Shown here in pieces: positions 9,626-18,573 of a stretch of 64,000 nucleotides of DNA. The stretch is taken from assembly GCF_019693215.1 (NCBI RefSeq), contig NZ_CP081183.1, forward strand, positions 375,226 through 439,225, written 5' to 3'. How positions within the stretch are numbered: position 1 is the first letter of the stretch; each line of letters opens with the position of its first letter. Position numbers and translations under genes: made by a program. The DNA comes from Salinarchaeum sp. IM2453. Lineage in GTDB: Archaea; Halobacteriota; Halobacteria; Halobacteriales; Salinarchaeaceae. A model generated the notes under the pieces. The model did not search any database, was not told the DNA's origin, and was given only the letters and a program-made list of their open reading frames with translations.

Positions 9626-10348
9626 ATGGAAGTAAGACGACCAAAATTTGTTCCTGACTCTGCGTTGTCTCGCAACGAAATGAAAGGACTACAGCGAGAA
9701 ATCGCAGCGACAGCAACGTTTGGTACAGAGGTCAGTAGCTGCAAAACAGTCTGTGGTATTGATCAAGCGTTCTTCGATGAGCAAGCGATAAGTGCTGCAA
9801 TTGCCATGCAAGATGGTGAGATCATTGAACAACAAACAGCGGTTGAGCCGGTAAATATTCCGTATATTCCAGGGCTACTTGCATTTCGCGAAGGGAACCC
9901 AGTTATCAGTGCACTGAAGAAACTTACAATATCCCCAGATTGCCTACTATTTGATGGAAGCGGACGGATTCATTTTCGTGAGGCTGGGTTGGCAACGCAT
10001 ATTGGCGTGATTTTCGACATACCGACGATAGGAGTCACGAAGAATCTGCTCTGTGGAACGCCGAAGCAGTCTGTTGATAATCTTTCCTCTGGCGAAATGG
10101 TCCCAATCGAAGCTGATGGTGATATGTCTGCAGATACAGGGGATATCGTTGGATATGCTGTGCAAACGCGGACGTTTGACTCATCCAGTCGACATATAAA
10201 TCCAGTATATGTGAGTCCGGGCCACAAAACCGGGGCACGACAGGCAGCAACAATTGCACTTGATGCCTGTCGTCAGTATAAACTACCAGAGCCAGTTCGA
10301 CAAGCAGATTCAGCAGTTTCGTCAATCGCCGCAGAGCGACGAGATTGA
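9626..10348 (+). CDS. nfi: Endonuclease V
   Basis: The 240 aa protein matches EndoV. CGIDQAFFDE gives the first metal-binding Asp. PYIPGLLAFREG is the family strand-turn with the conserved Glu. LLFDGSGRIHFREAGLATHIGV is the signature (bacterial form DGxGxxHPRxxGxAxHxGV) carrying the next Asp. The enzyme nicks near deaminated bases such as deoxyinosine, or cuts inosine RNA. The HPR of the signature reads HFR here. It shares an operon with the rhomboid gene, 3 bases apart. Confidence 0.94.
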   Translation: MEVRRPKFVPDSALSRNEMKGLQREIAATATFGTEVSSCKTVCGIDQAFFDEQAISAAIAMQDGEIIEQQTAVEPVNIPYIPGLLAFREGNPVISALKKLTISPDCLLFDGSGRIHFREAGLATHIGVIFDIPTIGVTKNLLCGTPKQSVDNLSSGEMVPIEADGDMSADTGDIVGYAVQTRTFDSSSRHINPVYVSPGHKTGARQAATIALDACRQYKLPEPVRQADSAVSSIAAERRD

Positions 10349-10415
10349 CGTTCTCTCACCCTGATGGGATGGGTTTTCACGTCGCAATTTCTATAATAAT
10401 CGTACTTTTTGAGAC

Positions 10416-11618
10416 CTACTCTTCGTTTACAGTACTTTCAGCGCGTTGCATAATAGATCGCAACGAGAGATTAGTTTCACGGGCAACAGCAAGTGCATCA
10501 TCATATTCGGCACTTACATCATACACCGTGCCTGACTGATCACGAGCGATTTTGACTGTAATATCATAGTCATCGTCGCCAACAGGGAGTGTAACTGTTT
10601 CATATTCCCGGTCAGCAATCCATCGGTGCGTGACACCCGCATCCCGGATTCCAAGCGTTCCTGTTTCGGTCGCTAAGGTTTCCGTGACGGTCGGTACATC
10701 TTCAGGCTTGACAATGACTTTGATTAGGTGGCCCGGTCGAGATTTCTTCATTGTAGTCGGAATTATTGAGACATCTCGAGCACCAGCATCAATGAGAGTC
10801 TCCTGTAGGCTACCCAGAACCTCTGGTGAAACGTCATCAACATTCGTTTCAAGGACACGAATCGTATCTGAGCGAAGCGTTTGATCAGACTGACCAAGCA
10901 GGCCACGGAGAACATTTGGCCGAGGAGACAGATCATGATCACCTGCCCCATATCCAGTTGTACTTACGTCAAGGGCTGGAAGGGTATCTACGCCGTCCGC
11001 ATAATATGCAAGGATTGCGGCACCAGTCGGAGTAAGTAATTCTCTGTCAACAGGACCAGTCGTTATTTCCCAAGTAGCACGTTCTGCAATTTTCGTTACG
11101 GCTGGACCAGGGACTGGATACACACCATGGCTCATCTCAACTTCACCTCCACCGGCCGCAACTGGTGTCGTGAGGACCCGTGTAACATCAAGATCATCGA
11201 GTAGTAGGGCAACACCGACAATGTCAGCAATGGCATCATCAGCACCGACTTCGTGGAAGGCAATGTCATCTAACGTTGTTCCATGGACGGTTGCCTCAGC
11301 CTCACCTAAAATTTGAAATATCTCAATGGCAGCTGATCGAACATCAGCCGGAACGTCCATTTCCTCAACAACATCAATGACCTCCGTATACGTGCGATGA
11401 TGATGGTGATTATGCTCTGCGTGATCACCTGTACTGGTACGAACATCAACGCCTATCGCTTCAATCCCACAGTCGGTGACGGTATGGATATCGTAGGCAA
11501 CATCAAGTTCGTCTTCAACTGCGGTGAGCACATCTCGATCAGCACCAAGGGAAAGTAACGTACCGAGAAGCATATCACCACTTGCGCCAACTCGGCCATC
11601 GAATGCGAGTGTTTGCAT
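10416..11618 (-). CDS. larC: Nickel pincer cofactor synthesis protein LarC
   Basis: 400 aa, started at the ATG at 11618 (MQTLAFDGRVGASGDMLLG), which places the conserved FDxxxGxSGDM motif at the N-terminus as in the family. A His-rich stretch (HNHHHHRTYTEVID) and FHEVGADDAIADIVG follow, both typical of LarC. LarC inserts nickel into the pyridinium-dithiocarboxylate cofactor used by lactate racemase (LarA) and relatives. LarB, LarE and LarA are not in this window. It is a single gene, convergent with endonuclease V. Confidence 0.92.
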   Translation of the reverse strand: MQTLAFDGRVGASGDMLLGTLLSLGADRDVLTAVEDELDVAYDIHTVTDCGIEAIGVDVRTSTGDHAEHNHHHHRTYTEVIDVVEEMDVPADVRSAAIEIFQILGEAEATVHGTTLDDIAFHEVGADDAIADIVGVALLLDDLDVTRVLTTPVAAGGGEVEMSHGVYPVPGPAVTKIAERATWEITTGPVDRELLTPTGAAILAYYADGVDTLPALDVSTTGYGAGDHDLSPRPNVLRGLLGQSDQTLRSDTIRVLETNVDDVSPEVLGSLQETLIDAGARDVSIIPTTMKKSRPGHLIKVIVKPEDVPTVTETLATETGTLGIRDAGVTHRWIADREYETVTLPVGDDDYDITVKIARDQSGTVYDVSAEYDDALAVARETNLSLRSIMQRAESTVNEE

Positions 11619-11754
11619 ACAAAAGCATAGACCGGCAGTAATCAAAATTCCGTCGTCTCTAAGGATCAGCTGGGCTTATTATTGAGAATGCTGCCGCAAA
11701 TACCTCGTGCTTTTTATAGGGCTGGCAATCACACAAAAGGACAGTATCTGAGAT

Positions 11755-12849
11755 ATGCGAGTAGGAATCATTGTCAATCCGATTGCTGGGATGGGTGGAC
11801 GTGTCGGGCTGAAAGGCACAGATGGGAAAGTTGAGGAAGCACGAGAACGCGGAGCCATACCACGGGCACCAGAACGAGCGCGGCGAGCACTCAAGACGCT
11901 ACGTGAGATCATGGCAGATGTAGAGATTGTTGCTCCGCCAGGAGAACTAGGTGCATATCCAGCTACAGACGCTGGGTTCACGCCTACCGTTGTGGGGAAC
12001 ATTGCTCCAGAGGCAACAGAGGATCCAGCCGAGACAACGTCTGAAGACACACGAGCAATGGTCAGAGAACTGGTCAACCATGATGTTGACATAGTGCTGT
12101 TTGTTGGCGGAGATGGAACAGCCATTGATGTTGCTGAAGTTCTTGATGATGCTGGAGTGAAAACACCGATGCTTGGTGTACCGGCAGGAGTAAAAGTATA
12201 TTCGTCAGTGTTTGCTGTCTCACCAGAACAGGCTGGACAAGTGCTCGCAAATTACGACCGCGTTGAAGAGCGAGAAATTAACGATATTGATGAAGATGCG
12301 TACCGCGAAGGAGAGGTACGAGCTGAATTAAAAGCTGTTCGACCTGTTCCGGTCGGTGAAGGTCTACAATCAAGTAAACAAATTGGTGGAGGGACGGTAG
12401 CAGCAATCGCTGATGGGATTGTAGCGGATGTCACACCAGGAACAACGTACGTACTTGGACCGGGGGGGACACTACAAGAGATCAAATCAGCACTCGGCAT
12501 TGAAGGGTCGCCACTTGGTGTAGATGTCTGGAGAGCAGACCAAGGCGGTGGTACACTCCTCGTCAAAGATGGCAGTGAAAAAGAGATTCTTAACGCGCTT
12601 GGAGAGACGAATAAGGTAATCGTTTCACCGATAGGCGGACAGGGATTCGTGTTTGGTCGAGGGAATCACCAGATATCTCCAGCTGTAATTGAAGAATCAG
12701 AGGTTGAGATTGTTGCTTCAAAAGATAAACTGGACGAAATTGACGTACTCCGCGTTGACTTGGATAGCCCAGCAGTTGAAGAGAAAGTGCGAGGGTGGCA
12801 TAAAGTACGGATTGGTCGTGTCGAGCGGCGTATGATGAAGGTTGAGTGA
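11755..12849 (+). CDS. ATP-NAD kinase-like (AcoX/PpnK fold) protein
   Basis: The 364 aa protein opens with GIIVNPIAGMGGRVGLKGTDG, then LFVGGDGTAIDVAEVL, which is the GGDGT phosphate-binding motif of the NAD/diacylglycerol kinase superfamily, and VPAGVKVYSS. The layout matches the archaeal ATP-NAD/AcoX kinase group rather than the shorter canonical NAD kinase. It may phosphorylate NAD or a related substrate; substrate specificity cannot be read from the sequence. The following 180-base gap contains a weak stem (TTAGC/GCTAA near 12897-12917). Confidence 0.85.
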   Translation: MRVGIIVNPIAGMGGRVGLKGTDGKVEEARERGAIPRAPERARRALKTLREIMADVEIVAPPGELGAYPATDAGFTPTVVGNIAPEATEDPAETTSEDTRAMVRELVNHDVDIVLFVGGDGTAIDVAEVLDDAGVKTPMLGVPAGVKVYSSVFAVSPEQAGQVLANYDRVEEREINDIDEDAYREGEVRAELKAVRPVPVGEGLQSSKQIGGGTVAAIADGIVADVTPGTTYVLGPGGTLQEIKSALGIEGSPLGVDVWRADQGGGTLLVKDGSEKEILNALGETNKVIVSPIGGQGFVFGRGNHQISPAVIEESEVEIVASKDKLDEIDVLRVDLDSPAVEEKVRGWHKVRIGRVERRMMKVE

Positions 12850-13000
12850 GCTATCACTGTCTACTCGCCGCCGTTAGCGACTCTTTGGGGAGGAGCCTTA
12901 GCGCCTGCTATTAGCTAAAGCCGAAAACGTTCGCATTGCTGCCGCTGTAAAGAATACGTATACTAGTTCTTACTGGAGAATATAAGGAACATGGGGATAG

Positions 13001-13008
13001 TATTAAGT
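13001..13008 (+). promoter_or_regulatory. TATA box for the AbrB-PhoU regulator
   Basis: TATTAAGT lies 23-30 bases before the ATG at 13031, fitting a short-leader or leaderless haloarchaeal promoter. Confidence 0.5.
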
Positions 13009-13030
13009 CACACCAACGATATCATATTGT

Positions 13031-14062
13031 ATGGAAACGCGAAAGGTCCAGCGACTTGGGCCATCAACACTTGCAATGACACTTCCCGCAGAATGGGTGC
13101 GGTCACATGAGGTTGCAAAAGGGGATGAAGTTTCATTGCGAACGGGGAATTCGGGAACATTAACGGTAATGACTGATTCTGTGAATGAGGAAGATACTGA
13201 AGCAATTGTGCATGCAGAAGGCCTTGATGCAGATGCAACTGAACGGGCTATTGTCGCACAATACGTGCTTGGTCGTCGGGTGATTCGAGTGACAAGTGAT
13301 AATGGGGTACTCGATAGCGACATAATCAACGCAGTATATCGGGCAGAGAACAAGCTCATGGGGCTCGGAGTTATCGAAGAAACACCAGAGAGCATGGCAA
13401 TCCGCTGTTCAGTTGATGCTGAGGACTTTCGATTAGACAATCTGCTTCAGCGGCTGGAATCAACCGGTAACACAATGCGAGGAGAAGCGATCAAAGCGTT
13501 GGCACATGGTAATCCTGACCTTGCCGAACGGGCGCTAAATCGTGAACGACAGGCAAATAAGATCTTTGTGCTGATGCTTCGGTTGATATTCACGGCACAT
13601 CAAAATCCGAACCTTGCACCAGCAATCGGATTAGAGTCTGACTTCCCGCTTATTGGATACCGAGCAATAGCAAAGAATCTGGAGTTAGTTGCGGACAAAG
13701 CTGAGGACATCGCCGAAATTGTACTGGACACGGGGAAAACAGTTCTTGAGATTGACCAACAGACAATTAGACGGATTCGCGACTTTGCTGATGAGGTCGA
13801 TGAACTCTCGTCACTGACAATTGACTCGGTCGTAGAGCGCAATTATGATCTTACCGTTGAATCACGGGACAAGTACTACGCATTGCAAGACCGGGAAATT
13901 GAAATCCTGAAAGATCTCCCCGAGATGAGCAACTATAAATTACTAAAAGCACGGGAAGTACTTGTGAGTCTGCGGCAAACAGCAGAGTACTCAATGCGAA
14001 ACAGTGAGATTGCAGCCAATCTTGCGCTGAATACAGACAGCGAGTATATTACAATCAAGTAG
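13031..14062 (+). CDS. Phosphate-uptake regulator: AbrB-type N-domain plus PhoU domains
   Basis: The 343 aa protein begins METRKVQRLGPSTLAMTLPAEWV, a SpoVT/AbrB swapped-hairpin DNA-binding domain over about 45 residues. A long helical part with two PhoU-like repeats follows, for example LLQRLESTGNTMRGEAIKAL and then IAEIVLDTGKTVLEIDQQ. In haloarchaea such fusions are annotated as phosphate uptake regulators. DNA binding plus a PhoU sensor head implies transcriptional control of phosphate-responsive genes, but no pst genes are in the window. Confidence 0.85.
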   Translation: METRKVQRLGPSTLAMTLPAEWVRSHEVAKGDEVSLRTGNSGTLTVMTDSVNEEDTEAIVHAEGLDADATERAIVAQYVLGRRVIRVTSDNGVLDSDIINAVYRAENKLMGLGVIEETPESMAIRCSVDAEDFRLDNLLQRLESTGNTMRGEAIKALAHGNPDLAERALNRERQANKIFVLMLRLIFTAHQNPNLAPAIGLESDFPLIGYRAIAKNLELVADKAEDIAEIVLDTGKTVLEIDQQTIRRIRDFADEVDELSSLTIDSVVERNYDLTVESRDKYYALQDREIEILKDLPEMSNYKLLKAREVLVSLRQTAEYSMRNSEIAANLALNTDSEYITIK

Positions 14063-14210
14063 TCAAGCTCTATGTCTTGTCTAACTGGTTGTTAGCAGGA
14101 AAGTTGGTGAGCACTGTGATTATGCTTTTATTGCTACTCACCGCGTTACAAATGATTTTATATTCGCACAAACAGCAACCTTTACACGGTTATATACCAG
14201 CGATTCACAT

Positions 14211-15506
14211 ATGACGGAAACAATTCTACTTGTTGGTGGTGGCGGGCGTGAACATGCAATTGCGCAGGCAATTGCCGAAAGCGATCAAGATGTTGATTTA
14301 TACGCCTGTGCTGGGAACCGGAATCCAGGAATTACTGCACTTGCTGACGGATTTGAAACACTCGAGACAACAGATCCACAAGCAGTCTGTGAGTATGCAA
14401 CAGAGATTGATGCAACACTCGCAGTTGTCGGTCCAGAGGCTCCACTTGCAGCAGGGGTAGTTGATGCGCTTGACGAAGCAGGGATCTATGCATTTGGACC
14501 ACAGCAGAACGAAGCTCGGATTGAAACAGACAAAGCATTTCAGCGAGAGTTCATGGCAGAGAATGATATCACAGGCTGTCCAGACTTCGAGGTTTTTACT
14601 GATCTCGACGCTGCCTGTGATTTCATTGATGAATACGATGGCGACCTTGCTGTAAAGCCAAGAGGTCTGACTGGCGGCAAAGGAGTTCGAGTAATCGGAG
14701 ACCAGATTACCGCTGAAGAAGCAAAAGAATACATTCAGGAAAGCAACTACGAAGAATTTGTGCTAGAAGAGCGACTCGTCGGGGAGGAATTTACTGTACA
14801 GGCGATGGTCTCGGACGGGGAGGTTCGCTGTGCACCAGCTGTGCAGGATCACAAGCGCGCATATGAGGGCGACAACGGTCCAAATACCGGTGGAATGGGA
14901 TCATACAGCGACGCAACAACAGCGTTGCCGTTCATGACAGAAGAAGACTATGCGGAAGCTGTAACGATAATTGACGAAGTGATTGATGCATTACCAGAGT
15001 ACAAAGGGATCCTCTACGGCCAGTATATGCTAACAGCCGATGGCGTCAAAGTAGTAGAGTTCAACGCTCGGTTTGGAGATCCAGAAGCAATGAACACACT
15101 TCCTGTTTTGGAGACAGACTTCGTCGATATACTAGTTGCTGCAAGAGATGAAGCTCCGTTACCAGAGCTCTCATTTGCCGACCAAGCTACGGTCTGCAAG
15201 TACGCGGTTCCTGATGGATACCCAATAGATCCATCCGCAGGAGCAAAAGTAACAATCGATGCCGAATCCGCCGGGGATGCAAAGTTCTTCTATGCCAGTG
15301 TCGACGAACGCGACGATGGAATCTATACTACAACATCACGTTCATATGCCGTTGTTGGCGTTGATGATACGATCAGTGAAGCAGAGCAAATTGCTGAGGG
15401 GGCATTGGAGCGTGCTGGAACAGAGGGGCTGCGAGTTCGACATGACATTGGAAAGCCAGAGCTGGTACAATCACGCATTGACCATATGAGCGAAATTCGA
15501 AGATAG
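14211..15506 (+). CDS. purD: Phosphoribosylamine-glycine ligase
   Basis: 431 aa, the usual PurD length. The start ILLVGGGGREHAIAQAI is the family N-terminus. The ATP-grasp core includes AVKPRGLTGGKGVRV and PNTGGMGSYS, then VVEFNARFGDPE with metal-binding residues. The enzyme makes GAR from phosphoribosylamine, glycine and ATP in purine synthesis. It is a single gene with about 150 bases upstream. No defect is seen. Confidence 0.96.
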   Translation: MTETILLVGGGGREHAIAQAIAESDQDVDLYACAGNRNPGITALADGFETLETTDPQAVCEYATEIDATLAVVGPEAPLAAGVVDALDEAGIYAFGPQQNEARIETDKAFQREFMAENDITGCPDFEVFTDLDAACDFIDEYDGDLAVKPRGLTGGKGVRVIGDQITAEEAKEYIQESNYEEFVLEERLVGEEFTVQAMVSDGEVRCAPAVQDHKRAYEGDNGPNTGGMGSYSDATTALPFMTEEDYAEAVTIIDEVIDALPEYKGILYGQYMLTADGVKVVEFNARFGDPEAMNTLPVLETDFVDILVAARDEAPLPELSFADQATVCKYAVPDGYPIDPSAGAKVTIDAESAGDAKFFYASVDERDDGIYTTTSRSYAVVGVDDTISEAEQIAEGALERAGTEGLRVRHDIGKPELVQSRIDHMSEIRR

Positions 15507-15578
15507 TTGGACAATAAAATAGTTAGATGTCAGACAATATACGAAAGGTAATTGATGATATAACCGGTATTAAATAGT

Positions 15579-16133
15579 GTGCCAGACGATGAGGATGTAA
15601 CGTCACGACATGATCGTATAACGCGAACACCGACACCCGGACACCGCAATTCGTTGTTTCACTGGCCAGATGCCAAACACCCGGTACGTGTAGCAATTCA
15701 GTATCTTGTTGTACTGGTATGTCGCATATGCCCGAGCCTCCGGTTGAAGAATTGGCTGTTTAGACGGATTGGCATAACTGTCGGATCTGGGGTCGCGTGG
15801 GGTCTGGAATCAACACCTGATGTCTTTTTCCCGAATTTGATTACTGTCGAAGAAAACACAATCATCGGATACGATGCCACAATCCTCTGTCACGAATTTC
15901 TACAGGACGAATATCGAACGGGGGAGGTACACATCGGGGAACGAGCAATGATCGGAGCCGGCGCGACAATATTACCAGGAGTACACATCGGCAAAGGGGC
16001 ATCAGTTGCAGCCAATTCGCTTGTCACGGAAGATGTGCCGCCAGAGACAACGGTCGCTGGGGTCCCGGCAATGCCAGTAGACGGCATGGTAAATAGCGAG
16101 AAAAGATCATCTGATGGGCCAGAAGAACAATGA
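15579..16133 (+). CDS. Left-handed beta-helix (hexapeptide-repeat) acyltransferase
   Basis: 184 aa from a GTG start. After about 60 residues a basic amphipathic stretch (RLKNWLFRRIGI) leads into hexapeptide repeats: VEENTIIGYDATILCHEF, GERAMIGAGATILPGVHIGKGASVAANSLVTEDVPPETTVAGVPAMPV. This is the coil-and-loop pattern of trimeric acetyl/acyltransferases, with a likely catalytic His in LCHEF or GVHIG. The substrate is unknown; sugar or surface-polymer acetylation is common in this fold. It follows purD by 72 bases on the same strand. Confidence 0.85.
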   Translation: MPDDEDVTSRHDRITRTPTPGHRNSLFHWPDAKHPVRVAIQYLVVLVCRICPSLRLKNWLFRRIGITVGSGVAWGLESTPDVFFPNLITVEENTIIGYDATILCHEFLQDEYRTGEVHIGERAMIGAGATILPGVHIGKGASVAANSLVTEDVPPETTVAGVPAMPVDGMVNSEKRSSDGPEEQ

Positions 16134-16185
16134 GAGAAGATGTCTGATCCAAATCAGAATCAGACGAGAGAACTATGAACCTCTC

Positions 16186-16228
16186 CGGGGTCAAGCCCCG
16201 AGGCAGTCGCCTCGATCGCCTGTACAGA
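16186..16228 (+). repeat. Dispersed palindromic element, copy C
   Basis: TGAACCTCTCCGGGG is followed by TCAAG, CCCCGAGG, a perfect GAGGC/AGTC/GCCTC hairpin and the end CTGTACAGA. It lies in the 155-base gap between the acyltransferase and the DUF1405 gene. It has the same arrangement as copies A, B, D and E. Confidence 0.8.
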
Positions 16229-16288
16229 AAGCCCAGATACCGGGAAAGAACCGATAATGATTTGATGGAATTTAACATGGTATGAAGT

Positions 16289-17011
16289 GTGTCTGACATC
16301 TATCTTAGCTCAAAAAAGATCCCAGATCGGGAGTCACTACCACAGTGGGTTGCTCCAATTCCGGCAATAATTGAACGCTGGGGACTGCGACTAGTCTGGC
16401 CGGTAATTGTTATTAACCTGCTTGGCACGGTATTTGGATTTATTTACTATCTGCCACAGTTTTCAATGACTCCTTCAGTAATGTGGCCGTTTGTACCGGA
16501 TAGCCCACTTGCGACATTGTTTATTGCAGTCACACTACTCCTATGGGTAACTGATAACCACAGCGAGTATCTAGCAATGCTCGCCTTTTTCGGGAACATC
16601 AAGCTCGGACTATGGACACCATGGACACTTGCAGTATTCTCGGATGCCTTCCTTGAGACGACAAGTACCCCGATGTATGTATTTCTCTTTGTCAGTCATC
16701 TTGGGATGGTTGTGCAAGCACTCGTGTTACATCGGATTGCAGAGTTTCGACTTGACGCTATTCTGGTTGCACTTGGCTGGTACACGATCGATCTAACGGT
16801 TGATTATTTCATCCCAATTGTCGGAGAAACACATGAATGGGTGCCGATTCGGCCACACCATACACTGATCCCGGTTGCATACGAAACGCCGATGTTTGGC
16901 GGTGCAAGTGCATTTCAACTTGCTGCATGGGGCGCTGTGATCCTAACATTATTACCACTATTGCTAGCAGCGGCAACACGAATGTATAAGCTTGCTAATA
17001 AAGGGGAATGA
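16289..17011 (+). CDS. DUF1405 multi-pass membrane protein
   Basis: 240 aa from a GTG start, with six or seven hydrophobic helices. Features resembling the DUF1405 (YpjA-like) family are NLLGTVFGFIYYLPQF, LLWVTDNHSEYLAMLAFFGNIKLGLWTPW and YTIDLTVDYF. The function of the family is not established. Polar residues conserved within helices (DNH, GNIKLGLW) suggest more than a structural role. It follows palindromic copy C on the same strand. Confidence 0.8.
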   Translation: MSDIYLSSKKIPDRESLPQWVAPIPAIIERWGLRLVWPVIVINLLGTVFGFIYYLPQFSMTPSVMWPFVPDSPLATLFIAVTLLLWVTDNHSEYLAMLAFFGNIKLGLWTPWTLAVFSDAFLETTSTPMYVFLFVSHLGMVVQALVLHRIAEFRLDAILVALGWYTIDLTVDYFIPIVGETHEWVPIRPHHTLIPVAYETPMFGGASAFQLAAWGAVILTLLPLLLAAATRMYKLANKGE

Positions 17012-17061
17012 TCAGGAGAGTGGGTTAGCAGTAATAAAAATGCAAATATGTCAAACTACAG

Positions 17062-17688
17062 TTATCCAAAATTCTCAATGGAAACATTCTCTGCTGGATA
17101 TCCAGCTTCGTCAAGTGTCTGCTTGGCCAACTCAGTAAATGACGAAAATCCATACACAAATACAGATACACTAGTCTCATGAAGGGAAGCAACTGTTTCA
17201 GTGAACCGCTCATCTGAGTCAGTAAAGTACACAGAACTCCCGTTGGCGGCAAGGTCTGCAAGCCGGGATTCATGCAGGATACCCTCTCCATGACAAACAA
17301 CTGTCGTTGTGCCGCCTTCCGCAAGAGTTCGCTCTGCAACAGCGATCGCTGGGCCGATACCAGGGCCAGATCCAAGAGCTATTGTATGTTCTTCATCGGT
17401 GTAGTATGTAGCTCCGAATGGACCGCTAAACTGTATTGTATCGCCTGAAGACAGCGTTTCAAACCACGGGGAAAGTTCACCGCCCGGGTCGATTGTGACT
17501 GTCATTTCAAACGTTTCGGAAACAAATGGAGATGAGACCGTGTAGTATCTATCAACAGAGCCAGAAGGGCGCTCAACACGGACTCGAACAAATTGTCCTG
17601 GTTGAGCAGTAAAATTGGTTGGGGTGTTAGCAGTAATAGCGAGTGCATCTGGTCCAACATCCTCAATCTGTGTAACGGTTGTAGTCAT
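17062..17688 (-). CDS. Ferredoxin-NADP reductase-like FAD-binding oxidoreductase
   Basis: 208 aa from the ATG at 17688 (MTTTVTQIEDVG); an ATG three codons earlier is possible. RYYTVSSP matches the RxYS/T FAD-binding motif at the end of the barrel domain. GSGPGIGPAIAVAERTL is the start of the NAD(P)-binding lobe. It is short for the family, with no attached ferredoxin or haem domain. It probably passes electrons between NAD(P)H and an unlinked partner; the 2Fe-2S ferredoxin at 59074 is a candidate only by inference. Confidence 0.85.
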   Translation of the reverse strand: MTTTVTQIEDVGPDALAITANTPTNFTAQPGQFVRVRVERPSGSVDRYYTVSSPFVSETFEMTVTIDPGGELSPWFETLSSGDTIQFSGPFGATYYTDEEHTIALGSGPGIGPAIAVAERTLAEGGTTTVVCHGEGILHESRLADLAANGSSVYFTDSDERFTETVASLHETSVSVFVYGFSSFTELAKQTLDEAGYPAENVSIENFG

Positions 17689-17781
17689 CCAATCCATGAA
17701 CTAGAGTACGTGCTGCGCAGTCAAAATCACTCCGCTCAAAACATCAAAATACCAGTTGGCTACTCAGCCGTTGCAGTCAAG

Positions 17782-18150
17782 TTACGCACTATGAGAACCC
17801 AAGGCAGTAACAGTAGCGATCAGTACGCCGAGCACTCCTCCGCTGATGGTTCCAACCTGAACACCAGACATGGTCGTCTCACCTACTCCCCACGCAGCAA
17901 TTGCACCGACAATGGCACCAAGAAGAATACCAATGACCAGACCACTAGCAATGAGAGAGAGTCGTTGCCGATCAGAAGATGCAATCCGTGGAGCAAGTCG
18001 GGCAATGAATGCACCAATGACGATGCCAGTTCCTGCACCAAACCCAGCACCAAGGGCAACACCTTGGCCGGCCAAGGTGCCAGCTGTCCCACCGACACCA
18101 GCACCAAGGGCAATACCACTGCCGACCGCCGTAGTGTCTAATTCGGACAT
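17782..18150 (-). CDS. Glycine-rich small membrane protein
   Basis: 122 aa from the ATG at 18150 (MSELDTTAVGSG). The upstream frame is low-complexity and probably untranslated. It has three or four hydrophobic stretches rich in small residues (GAGVGGTAGTLAGQGVALGAGFGAGTG, LVIGILLGAIVGAIAAWG, GGVLGVLIATVTALG), a glycine-zipper composition. A charged loop, ARLAPRIASSDRQRL, separates two hairpins. Unrecognised; it could be a small membrane-associated oligomer. Confidence 0.65.
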   Translation of the reverse strand: MSELDTTAVGSGIALGAGVGGTAGTLAGQGVALGAGFGAGTGIVIGAFIARLAPRIASSDRQRLSLIASGLVIGILLGAIVGAIAAWGVGETTMSGVQVGTISGGVLGVLIATVTALGSHSA

Positions 18151-18366
18151 TATTCTTAAAAGGTGATATGTATTCTTGTTATTTATATAATATGTAGTTA
18201 TAAGAAGAAAACCCGTATAGAGCATTAGTGGATTTCAGTGGAGGTAGCCGACATATTGCTGCACGAGCTATGCAGTCTCACGTCAAGTGGATATCACTCA
18301 AAGAGGTGTGGATGGTTCCTTGAGCGCCACGGAGAGAGACTCTATAGCAAACAGAAAAAGATTGGA

Positions 18367-18450
18367 TGCACGGGACCGGATTTGAACCGGCGGACCCCTA
18401 CGGGACAGCGTCCTAAGCGCTGCGCCGTTTCCAGGCTTGGCTACCCGCGC
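18367..18450 (-). tRNA. tRNA-Leu (anticodon UAG)
   Basis: 84-base class II tRNA on the minus strand. The acceptor stem GCGCGGG pairs with CCCGTGC, with discriminator A. The anticodon stem CAGCG/CGCTG encloses loop CTTAGGA, giving anticodon UAG. The variable arm is long, and the T arm contains GGTTCAAATCC. CCA is not encoded. There is no intron. Confidence 0.95.
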
Positions 18451-18573
18451 TCACGACCTCAGTCGGTCGCATGCAGATGTATGTACGGAAGCATGATAAA
18501 CGCTAAGATTTAGATCCGACATAACTATTCAAGCGATAACAAACAAAAACAGAGAAATCGGACTATCGAAAAA

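Noticed and set aside
12850-13030. Possible small RNA before the PhoU regulator
   Set aside because: Only a weak TTAGC/GCTAA stem; no clear promoter or repeated structure to support it.
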